Assembly: GCA_018055865.1 (NCBI GenBank)
Contig: JAGPGR010000044.1
Coordinates: 1-10,514 of the forward strand
Direction: 5' to 3'
DNA: 10,514 bases
DNA from: Paludibacteraceae bacterium
Lineage (GTDB): Bacteria; Bacteroidota; Bacteroidia; Bacteroidales; Paludibacteraceae
The position numbers and the translations under genes were made by a program. Positions 1 through 6,109 of the stretch are shown here, piece after piece. Within the stretch, counting starts at the first letter, position 1, and the number at the start of each line of letters is the position of its first letter. Under the pieces are notes generated by a model. That model was not told where the DNA came from. It saw only the letters and a program-made list of their open reading frames with translations, and ran no database searches.

Positions 1-183
1 ATCATTTTCTTATCTTTTTCTGCTGAGTTTCTGTAAAAAATCTACCGATTTCAGCATTCTCGCTATTTCTATTATCTTTTCTCTCCTTGCGACAAATCAA
101 CAAAACCGGTCGCTTTCTCCATAACTACCATCTCTTTCTAACGCTTACCGCGCCGGCTCCTGCAAAAGGGAATACGGTTCAAC

Positions 184-198
184 TTAGGCGGTCGTGCA
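184..198 (+). repeat. Left arm of a weak inverted repeat flanking the fic gene
   Basis: The plus strand reads TTAGGCGGTCGTGCA, ending at the fic stop codon. The same motif in shorter form (TTGGCGGCATGCA) occurs on the minus strand upstream of the fic start, so the two face inward around the gene. They share TT, GGCGG, C and TGCA with two one-base gaps and one mismatch. The match is short and may be chance. The rest of 1-183 holds no gene or clear structure that I can recognise. Confidence 0.3.
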
Positions 199-1281
199 TT
201 AGAGTTTCAGGATTTCGACTAATTTAATGTTAATGTATAAAGTCTCTCGTCCAATTTTCTGCGATTTCAGTACCCCGATTCGTTCAAGTTCTCTTAGATA
301 GCGCGACGCAGCTTTTCGTTCAACCTGAAGTTGATTAACCACGAAGTCTATTTTTGCGTATGGTTGCTCGAATAACAATTCAACCAATTCTTTTCTGTAA
401 ATCTTAGGCGCATTCAGCTGTACTTTTTCTATTGTTGAGTCCAACGATTTTCTGATAGAACTGATTTTCTCAATTGTTTTAATCGCTGTTTTCTCAATTG
501 CTTTAAGTATGAAAAGTATCCAGTCTTCCCATTCGCCAGTTGTATTTGTTCGATGAAGCAATTTGTAGTATTCAGCTTTGTTCTCAATGATATACGAACT
601 TAAATAAAGAATCGGAATGTCAATCAATTTATTCATGATTAAATAAAGTATGTTGAGAATTCTTCCGGTTCTTCCGTTTCCGTCATAAAATGGGTGAATA
701 CTTTCAAACTGATAATGAAATACAGCTAAATTTATAAGTGGTGATAAACTTTGTTCTGTGTCATTAAAGTGGTTTATGAAATTTGTCAGAAGGTCGATAA
801 TTTCAATTTCATCTTGTGGAGGCGTATAAACTACTTCTCCGGTGTTGCTGTTTTTCAATACAGTTCCGGGTACATTCCTGATTCCTGCTGAATTTCCAAC
901 TAACACTTGCTGAATGCTTTTTATGTCGTTTACACTCAAAAATCCTTGTTTCTCAACCAAGTCAAAGCCAAGAAAAATTGCTTTTCGATAATTTACAACT
1001 TCTTTTGTCGCTGCTGAGATATTTGATTTGTCAATTGCAATTGCCTTATACAATTCATCTTGAGTGGTAATTATATTCTCAATTTCAGAGCTGTCTTTCG
1101 CTTCCTGAAGCACAATCGCATTCACTAGCATTAATTGGTTCGGAATCGTTTTCGCAATCCCCTTTAATTCAGCCAATGCTGTAGCAGCTTTGGTTGTCTG
1201 TCTAAGAATTTTTATCGTTTCGACCTTTTCAGTTTTAGGTGGTAACTTTTCGAGTTTAGAATCTGGTGTCATTTGTCCCAT
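199..1281 (-). CDS. Fic family protein, class II (self-inhibited) AMP-transferase with C-terminal winged helix
   Basis: Predicted cytoplasmic Fic enzyme of 360 residues that moves AMP (or a related nucleotide moiety) from a nucleotide onto a target hydroxyl. The Fic core motif HPFYDGNGRTGR is intact at residues 196-207, with catalytic His196 and phosphate-binding Gly/Arg residues. Residues 64-69 read SSEIEN and fit the inhibitory (S/T)xxxE(G/N) helix, so Glu68 should block productive ATP binding; its position before the core makes this class II. A target-clamping flap is likely around 147-157 (TGEVVYTPPQD). Residues about 290-360 look like a winged helix (ERKAASRYLRELERIGVL), as in SoFic-type proteins of similar length. 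No antitoxin gene is adjacent, as expected when inhibition is built in. The ATG at 1281 was chosen; an in-frame ATG three codons on is also possible. The gene lies among repeat-like flanks. The target is unknown. Confidence 0.93.
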   Translation of the reverse strand: MGQMTPDSKLEKLPPKTEKVETIKILRQTTKAATALAELKGIAKTIPNQLMLVNAIVLQEAKDSSEIENIITTQDELYKAIAIDKSNISAATKEVVNYRKAIFLGFDLVEKQGFLSVNDIKSIQQVLVGNSAGIRNVPGTVLKNSNTGEVVYTPPQDEIEIIDLLTNFINHFNDTEQSLSPLINLAVFHYQFESIHPFYDGNGRTGRILNILYLIMNKLIDIPILYLSSYIIENKAEYYKLLHRTNTTGEWEDWILFILKAIEKTAIKTIEKISSIRKSLDSTIEKVQLNAPKIYRKELVELLFEQPYAKIDFVVNQLQVERKAASRYLRELERIGVLKSQKIGRETLYINIKLVEILKL

Positions 1282-1298
1282 ATTTATTTAATCCGTCC

Positions 1299-1306
1299 CA
1301 AAAGTA
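1299..1306 (-). promoter_or_regulatory. Bacteroidota-type -7 promoter box of the fic gene
   Basis: The minus strand reads TACTTTTG, an exact match to TAnnTTTG, 17 bp upstream of the fic ATG. The transcript leader would be only about 10 nt. No good -33 TTTG is seen at the usual distance; the nearest candidate is a weak ATTG. The box suggests that fic is transcribed on its own. Confidence 0.5.
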
Positions 1307-1347
1307 CAAAAAATGGTACGTATTACAATCTTTTCCTTTATTTTTTT

Positions 1348-1360
1348 GCATGCCGCCAAC
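1348..1360 (-). repeat. Right arm of a weak inverted repeat flanking the fic gene
   Basis: On the minus strand this reads GTTGGCGGCATGC, with A residues following. It resembles the inward-facing TTAGGCGGTCGTGCA at the far end of the fic gene. It sits about 40 bp upstream of the promoter-like box of fic, so an inserted unit bounded by these arms would contain gene and promoter together. Confidence 0.3.
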
Positions 1361-1380
1361 ATATTTATATCTGACCGACT

Positions 1381-1405
1381 ACGCGTTAAATTAGCGTGGC
1401 AGCAG
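1381..1405 (+). repeat. Intergenic repeat motif, copy 1 (downstream of the M28 gene)
   Basis: Reads ACGCGTTAAA, three variable bases, then GCGTGGCAGCAG. It aligns without gaps to 2938-2962 at 19 of 25 positions, in the same orientation, so the two copies bracket the M28 peptidase gene. In this copy only a short ACGC/GCGT stem can form. Confidence 0.5.
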
Positions 1406-1441
1406 TGGGTTATGTGGGTTTCTTTTCTTTTCAAAACGAGG

Positions 1442-2881
1442 TTAAAACATCCACCCGAGAGTAAAATATCCTGTTCTGTTTCGTACGTACGCGTTGTCGC
1501 CGTTTGGTTGCAGGGTAAAATTCGTGAGCGCACTGCGATTGGTATAACCAATCTTCACGGGTCCTGCCAGGAAGCTAAATCCCCAATTAATACCCCACTC
1601 CGAACGATTGAAGGTATTGAAATCAAGTGGTTCGGTGCCCTGTTTTCCATTGAGACGATAGGTATAGTAAGATCCAACAAATACATCAACACCTCCGGTA
1701 GGATTTATGCTTTGTAAAACAAGGTTCAGCGGAACGGTTATATTATTGGATTGGATATTGGCTCCCGGATATTTTGCCGAAACACCCTCAAAAAACACTT
1801 CGGGGCGGAAAGCCAGCGCACCCAGATTCACTTGTGTAGTAAGACCGATACCATAGGCGAACGAGGATTTACCATCCAGCGCGCCATCGGTATAATAGTG
1901 GTGATTGCTACCTATGTTGCCCGTAAAGCCCACCTGAAAAAGTTTACGTTTCGAAAGGTGTTTATCGGCAACTTTCCCTGTCGGGGTAATCTCAACTTCT
2001 TCCGATAGTTTTATAGTCAGGTTGGCAAGGTGCTCTGTGATTAATGTCATTCCGTCGTAGTCAATCAGATCCGCGCCGTCTTTGGGTTTATGGTAAGGTG
2101 ATTTTAATCCGGTAGTGACAGCTAACGTCGGTATGCCGGCCTGGGCAAAAGGCTGAGTATCGGTAGCTACGAACATGTTTTTTTCGAAAGCTTCAGTTTT
2201 TACCTTCAAACCGGTGGGAATAACGTTCGTTTCTTTCATTATTCTTTCGCTGTTTTTGATACTACCAGTTCCGGAGTATTCAACAGCTCCGTTGGTACTG
2301 TACCACCCTACCATATCTACGCTCATCATTAGCTTTATACTGCCCGAAGAAAACAGGTTGTCGGTGACAAATCGCTTTGAACCGACTAAACCAATTTCTT
2401 CCGCATCAAAGGCTACAAGAATAACACTTCGTTTTAGCTCGTTCTGCCTGTTTTTTAACATACGGGCAGTTTCAATCAGCGCAGCTGTACCCGAAGCATT
2501 GTCATCCGCTCCGTTGTATATAATGGTATCGTTATCTTTTATTTTGAATCCGAGATGGTCGTAGTGCGCGCCTATAACGATGAATTCGTTCTTACGGTTT
2601 TCATCCCCGCCTTCAATGATGCCGATGATGTTTTTGTATTTATCGAATGAATGAAAATAATCATTGTCTTTGTAAGGTTTTATGCCAATAGCCTGCCATT
2701 GTTCAACAATGTATCGGGCAGCCCGGGTACTCTCCTCCGAACCTGCTTTTCTGCCTTTTAGCGAATCGGAGGCAAGTGTGAAGACATGTTGTTTCAGATT
2801 ACCGGTAGTTGTGTTTTGGGCATTTGCAAACCAAAACGAACAGAATAACACGCAGATTATAGCTTTTCTTAAAATAGTCAT
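1442..2881 (-). CDS. M28-family zinc metallopeptidase fused to a C-terminal outer-membrane beta-barrel domain
   Basis: Predicted secreted zinc exopeptidase of 479 residues (numbering from the ATG at 2881). A signal peptide covers residues 1 to about 22, with hydrophobic core IICVLFCSFWF and a likely cut after ANAQ. The peptidase domain (about 30-300) carries the M28 metal site: AHYDH (His106, Asp108), GADDN (Asp126), the AEE pair Glu161/Glu162 (catalytic base and ligand), VDMVG (Asp189) and SPYHKP (His264). Residues about 313-479 alternate like membrane strands, give about eight, and end in Phe (GYFTLGWMF) as barrel proteins do. The enzyme is therefore probably held at the outer membrane. The reading frame extends seven codons up to a TTG at 2902, but the ATG puts the signal peptide at the true N-terminus. 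The substrate (peptide or aminopeptidase type) cannot be read from sequence. Repeat motifs flank the gene; no promoter box was found. Confidence 0.9.
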   Translation of the reverse strand: MTILRKAIICVLFCSFWFANAQNTTTGNLKQHVFTLASDSLKGRKAGSEESTRAARYIVEQWQAIGIKPYKDNDYFHSFDKYKNIIGIIEGGDENRKNEFIVIGAHYDHLGFKIKDNDTIIYNGADDNASGTAALIETARMLKNRQNELKRSVILVAFDAEEIGLVGSKRFVTDNLFSSGSIKLMMSVDMVGWYSTNGAVEYSGTGSIKNSERIMKETNVIPTGLKVKTEAFEKNMFVATDTQPFAQAGIPTLAVTTGLKSPYHKPKDGADLIDYDGMTLITEHLANLTIKLSEEVEITPTGKVADKHLSKRKLFQVGFTGNIGSNHHYYTDGALDGKSSFAYGIGLTTQVNLGALAFRPEVFFEGVSAKYPGANIQSNNITVPLNLVLQSINPTGGVDVFVGSYYTYRLNGKQGTEPLDFNTFNRSEWGINWGFSFLAGPVKIGYTNRSALTNFTLQPNGDNAYVRNRTGYFTLGWMF

Positions 2882-2928
2882 ATTAAAAAATGGTTTATTC
2901 AATTTTTACTTCTTCTAATTTTACATCC

Positions 2929-2959
2929 CTACCTCCCACGCGTTAAAAACGCGCGGTAG
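2929..2959. repeat. Palindromic hairpin upstream of the M28 gene
   Basis: A six-base perfect stem, CGCGTT (2939-2944) with AACGCG (2948-2953), closes a three-base loop. An outer five-base stem, CTACC (2929-2933) with GGTAG (2955-2959), lies across a 5-versus-1 internal loop. There is no T-run, so this is not a standard terminator. It is more like a REP-type palindrome, and it overlaps copy 2 of the 25-bp motif. Confidence 0.6.
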
Positions 2960-2962
2960 CGG
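2938..2962 (+). repeat. Intergenic repeat motif, copy 2 (upstream of the M28 gene)
   Basis: Reads ACGCGTTAAA, three variable bases, then GCGCGGTAGCGG, matching 1381-1405 at 19 of 25 positions. A shorter relative, GCGCGGTAAGCG, appears on the minus strand at 153-142, beyond the fic gene. That third match is tentative. Confidence 0.5.
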
Positions 2963-2977
2963 AGTTTAATTCAACAA

Positions 2978-3008
2978 AGCAAAATGCCGTTTAAAGCGTC
3001 AGTTTGCT
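2978..3008. repeat. 31-bp imperfect palindrome in the intergenic region
   Basis: AGCAAA (2978-2983) pairs with TTTGCT (3003-3008). The stem continues inward through 2985-2986/3000-3001 and 2988-2991/2995-2998 (one G-T wobble), with symmetric A-G and C-T mismatches, leaving a three-base loop. No T-run follows. With the neighbouring hairpin it fills most of the gap between the M28 gene and the DUF349 terminator. Confidence 0.5.
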
Positions 3009-3080
3009 ATCTAAGCAAAAGCAATTATTATTCCTGTTCTAATGAGCAACACTCAGACTACAAGTCCGCGCGAGCCGGAT

Positions 3081-3108
3081 AAAAAAAGCGCTGAAATTCA
3101 GCGCTTTT
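3081..3108 (-). terminator. Rho-independent terminator of the DUF349 gene
   Basis: A stem AGCGCTGA/TCAGCGCT (3087-3094 with 3098-3105) with loop AAT is flanked by seven A on one side and TTTT on the other. On the minus strand it gives a strong GC hairpin and a U-run about 20 bp after the DUF349 stop. The plus-strand T-run is shorter, so it may work weakly in both directions. Confidence 0.88.
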
Positions 3109-3129
3109 CTGTCAACTATAAATTTTCTA

Positions 3130-5196
3130 TTAAATTTTTTCGTCTATCATATTAATTTTTTGCTCCAGCAATTTACATTCATCTTTCAGCGTTTCAATTT
3201 TTCGTTCCATTTCCTGCAGCATGCCGCCGCCTTTCTTGGACGAAATACTTAAGAAACCGATGTTATTTTCGTAAGTAGCTATCTCGGACTTCAGATGTTC
3301 GTAGGCACGTACCAGTTTTTCACGTTCACGATACAGTTTATTTTCGCCCTTATCGCTCATATCTTTGAGGTTGGAGCGGAATGACTCGAGCCTGCGCTGC
3401 GATACGTCGATGTTGAGCGAATCAAACTGCTCATCCAGCACCGTGCGATATTCTTTGTAGATCTTATCCTTTTCTTTATAAGGTACATGTCCTATTGCAT
3501 TCCACTCGGCTGCCAGCGCCCGCAATGCTGCCAGTGATTCGGATGCATTTTCTGTTTTCCGGAAAGCTTTAATTTTCTCTATCAGTTCTTTCTTCTTTTC
3601 AAAATTCTTTACCTCTTCACTTTTCTGTCCCGAAACATTTTTATTTCGTTGTTCGAAGAAATAATCGCACGCAAGGATAAAACGTTTCCAGATTTCATCT
3701 GAATATTTTTTCTGTACCGGACCAATCGTTTTCCACTCTTTCTGCAACTTTATGAATTCCTCAGAAGCGGCTTTCCAGTCTGTACTGTCTTTGAGCGCTT
3801 CTGCTTTCTCGCAAAGTGCTTTTTTCTTTTCAAGATTTTCGTTCAGCCCGGATTTCACCACTTTATAAAAATCGGCTTTTGCCGTAAAGAATTTGTCGCA
3901 TGCTTTGCGGTACCTATCGAAAATCTTCTGGTTTGCGCGGCGGGGTGCAAAGCCTATTGAGCGCCACTCCTCCTGCAAATCAAGGACTTGCCTGGTCACT
4001 TCATCCCAGTCTTTGTAAGATTTCAGTGAACTCACATTAATGGCTTCAATACGGTCACAAAGAGAGATTTTTGCTTCCAGATTCTGCTCTTCCAGGCCAC
4101 GGATATCGTCAAAATGAGCCTGATGCTTTCTGTTGATTACCGATGAAGCGACTTTAAAACGATCCCAGGTTTGTTCGCGCAAGTCGCGGGCTACCGGTCC
4201 GAATTCATGCCATTCCTCGTGCAGTTTCTGCAACTGGCGGAAAGCGGCTACTACATCTTTTTCATTGGCAAGTGCTTCAGTTGTTTCAATAATTCTTTTC
4301 TTGGCTTCCAGATTCTTTTTGAAATCATATTCACGAAGTTCGTTATTAATCTTAATTAAATCCCAAAATGCCTCCTGATATTGATTATATTGTTTCCAAA
4401 GATCGTTGCTGGCAGAAGGGGGAACTTGACCGGTATTTTTCCAGTCTTGCTGTAGCTGGCGGAATGTATTGATATTTGCAGACACATCTTCCTTGCTGTC
4501 AATGAGTTGCTTCATCTGCTCGATTATATGATTCTTTTTGAGCAGATTATTTTCTCTGTCCTTTTCAAGATCTGCAGCTATTTTGGCTTTCTTATTTTTA
4601 TAGGCTGCGAGCAATTCCTTGAATTCATTTTCCAATTCGGGCGTATTGGGGATAAAATCAATTTCATCTCCGCCGTTTTCTATAAAGGTAGCCCGCTGTA
4701 GTTCGGTTTCTGACTTACTTTTCTTGTAAAACAACTGTTTGATTTCCTCTACTTCTTCTTTTACCTGTTCTACTTGCAGTTCAACAAGCTCTTTCAGACG
4801 ATCAATAAGTTGCTGCTTGGTTCTTTCTGCTGTTTCGTGTAGCTTTTCTTCGGCTTTTCCGGGCTCTGTCAAGGGAATTGGAGCAGGTATTACTGCCGGT
4901 TCAGCTACTGATTCAGGTTCAGTTTCTTCAACTGATTCAGATACAACTTCTGCGGTAGGTATCTGTATCGGATCCGGCTCCGGTGCAACTTCCGGACCGG
5001 CTTCTTCAACGGGTTCAGTTACGATTTCTGCAGCCTGTTCTTGTGCCTGTATTGGTTCCGGTTCGGTTTCGCGGACTGTGTCCTGCAACGTTTCAGGATT
5101 AGTTTCAGCAGCCGGTTCATTTACCTGTGTAGTTTCTTCGGGCAGGATCTGTGAATTCAGATCTTCCTTTTCTTTGAGAGAGTCTTGTGAGTTCAT
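3130..5196 (-). CDS. DUF349 repeat protein with acidic Pro/Glu-rich N-terminus
   Basis: A 688-residue protein without signal peptide or membrane segment, so probably cytoplasmic. Residues about 20-115 are a low-complexity Glu/Pro/Val/Ala tract; 115-155 is charged and probably coiled coil. Five DUF349 repeats follow, each with an (E/D)W..(I/F/T)G.(V/A)P-like core, with Trp at 252, 329, 411, 488 and 565 (spacings 77, 82, 77, 77). Each repeat then has a basic/aromatic helix such as IWKRFILACDYFF. Residues about 600-688 are again helical and charged. The family is widespread in Bacteroidota, but I know of no established biochemical role, so none is given. Within the N-terminal tract residues 56-74 resemble 82-100, suggesting a duplicated 26-residue unit. 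The gene has its own promoter-like box and terminator, which suggests a single-gene transcript. The ATG at 5196 is the first in frame that covers the tract. Confidence 0.92.
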   Translation of the reverse strand: MNSQDSLKEKEDLNSQILPEETTQVNEPAAETNPETLQDTVRETEPEPIQAQEQAAEIVTEPVEEAGPEVAPEPDPIQIPTAEVVSESVEETEPESVAEPAVIPAPIPLTEPGKAEEKLHETAERTKQQLIDRLKELVELQVEQVKEEVEEIKQLFYKKSKSETELQRATFIENGGDEIDFIPNTPELENEFKELLAAYKNKKAKIAADLEKDRENNLLKKNHIIEQMKQLIDSKEDVSANINTFRQLQQDWKNTGQVPPSASNDLWKQYNQYQEAFWDLIKINNELREYDFKKNLEAKKRIIETTEALANEKDVVAAFRQLQKLHEEWHEFGPVARDLREQTWDRFKVASSVINRKHQAHFDDIRGLEEQNLEAKISLCDRIEAINVSSLKSYKDWDEVTRQVLDLQEEWRSIGFAPRRANQKIFDRYRKACDKFFTAKADFYKVVKSGLNENLEKKKALCEKAEALKDSTDWKAASEEFIKLQKEWKTIGPVQKKYSDEIWKRFILACDYFFEQRNKNVSGQKSEEVKNFEKKKELIEKIKAFRKTENASESLAALRALAAEWNAIGHVPYKEKDKIYKEYRTVLDEQFDSLNIDVSQRRLESFRSNLKDMSDKGENKLYREREKLVRAYEHLKSEIATYENNIGFLSISSKKGGGMLQEMERKIETLKDECKLLEQKINMIDEKI

Positions 5197-5217
5197 TTTC
5201 GTTCAATTTTTTTATGC

Positions 5218-5233
5218 CGGAATTATAATTCCG
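5218..5233. promoter_or_regulatory. Perfect 16-bp palindrome in the leader of the DUF349 gene
   Basis: CGGAATTATAATTCCG is a perfect inverted repeat, lying between the -7 box (5258-5265) and the ATG at 5196. It would be in the transcribed leader and could be an operator or a small RNA hairpin. No known regulator motif is recognised. Confidence 0.4.
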
Positions 5234-5257
5234 TTCATCAGTACCAAATAATAGAGA

Positions 5258-5265
5258 CAAAAGTA
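5258..5265 (-). promoter_or_regulatory. Bacteroidota-type -7 promoter box of the DUF349 gene
   Basis: The minus strand reads TACTTTTG, identical to the box before fic and matching TAnnTTTG. The start codon is about 61 bp downstream, giving a leader of roughly 50 nt. The upstream DNA is A/T-rich, with no convincing -33 TTTG. Confidence 0.5.
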
Positions 5266-5302
5266 AGATTTTTTTTTAAATAAATTATAGATTTTCACTA
5301 AT

Positions 5303-6073
5303 TTATTGATTTGATATTTCTTTGCGGCAAGAAACGTATGTATTGGCCTGCTGAGCAGGATTTATCTGTATGTCATTGATCATCACATGCGGAGGACGGG
5401 TAACAATAAATTCCAATGCATCCGCAATATCCGCAGCAGAAAGAGGTTCGAGACCTTTGTAAACAGCTTTTGCTTTCTGTTCGTCGCCATGATAACGAAC
5501 GAGGGAAAATTCCGTTTCGGCCATTCCGGGCGAAATGGAGCTGACGAGAATTCCATATTTCACCAAATCAATTCTTAATCCTTTGGTGATGGCATTTACA
5601 GCATGTTTCGAAGCACAATATACGCTCCCTGAGGGATAAACTTCAATACCGGCAATGGATGAGATATTGACAATGTGTCCGCTCCGGCGTGTTATCATGC
5701 CTGGAACAAGTAACTTGGTGATGTAAAGAAGTCCTTTTACGTTCGTGTCAATCATTCGTTCGAAATCTTCTGTATCACTTTCGTCGAATGGTGCGGCTCC
5801 GGCAGCCAGCCCTGCGTTATTAACCAATAAGTCAATCTGTTGGAATTTTTCCGGTAAAGCTCTTACTGCCATTTCACAGGCACTCTTATCCCGAATATCA
5901 AAATTCAACGGCAATAGTTCTACATCGAATTTTTCTTTTATTTCCTCTGCGAGTGTATCCAGCAATTCTTTGCGCCTTCCTGTAATCACCAGATTATAGC
6001 CTAACGAAGCAAGTTTCAGTGCTATAGCGCGTCCGAATCCTGAAGTAGTTCCTGTAACAAATGCTGTTTTCAT
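5303..6073 (-). CDS. Short-chain dehydrogenase, YdfG-like NADP-dependent 3-hydroxy acid dehydrogenase
   Basis: A classical short-chain dehydrogenase of 256 residues, the usual length. The dinucleotide-binding TGTTSGFG motif is at 7-14 (Gly8, Gly12, Gly14), followed by TGRR at 31-34, whose arginines suggest NADP(H). NNAG is at 85-88. The catalytic set is Asn111, Ser139 (NISSIAG), Tyr152 and Lys156 (YCASK). As I recall E. coli YdfG, it shares the TGxxxGFG start, NNAGLA, MIDTNxKGLLY and the SPGMAETEFSLVRYHGD stretch, so oxidation of L-serine, allo-threonine or similar 3-hydroxy acids (or the reverse, e.g. semialdehyde reduction) is likely; the substrate remains inferred. It starts 36 bp after ribBA ends, with no terminator or promoter box between them, so it is probably the last gene of the lpt-ribBA transcript. 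No clear terminator is seen after its stop. Confidence 0.9.
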   Translation of the reverse strand: MKTAFVTGTTSGFGRAIALKLASLGYNLVITGRRKELLDTLAEEIKEKFDVELLPLNFDIRDKSACEMAVRALPEKFQQIDLLVNNAGLAAGAAPFDESDTEDFERMIDTNVKGLLYITKLLVPGMITRRSGHIVNISSIAGIEVYPSGSVYCASKHAVNAITKGLRIDLVKYGILVSSISPGMAETEFSLVRYHGDEQKAKAVYKGLEPLSAADIADALEFIVTRPPHVMINDIQINPAQQANTYVSCRKEISNQ

Positions 6074-6109
6074 ACTAATTAAAAATAAGAAGCTAACTGT
6101 AGGAAGTTT

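Noticed and set aside
89..113. Inverted pair GCGAC/GTCGC as a possible fic terminator.
   Set aside because: The stem is five bases with a 15-base loop and no following T-run on the minus strand.
72..131. A 19-codon minus-strand frame (ATG at 131, TAA at 72) downstream of fic.
   Set aside because: It is too short, has no clear ribosome binding site or promoter box, and shows no family resemblance that I can support.
139..198. TAACGC followed 45 bp later by TTAGGCGG, reminiscent of an integron attC site.
   Set aside because: The paired inner boxes and a convincing long folded stem are missing, and no integrase is in view; resemblance to attC is only partial.
1313..1717. A 134-codon plus-strand frame with a hydrophobic start.
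   Set aside because: Most of it overlaps the barrel domain of the M28 gene in antisense, and the protein has no recognisable domain.
2882..2902. A seven-codon upstream extension of the M28 gene to a TTG at 2902.
   Set aside because: It would place extra residues before the signal peptide; the ATG at 2881 gives a normal lysine/arginine-then-hydrophobic signal start.
4739..5251. A 170-codon Ser/Thr/Cys-rich plus-strand frame.
   Set aside because: It is antisense to the Glu/Pro/Val-rich tract of the DUF349 protein, and its odd composition is the mirror of that low-complexity DNA.
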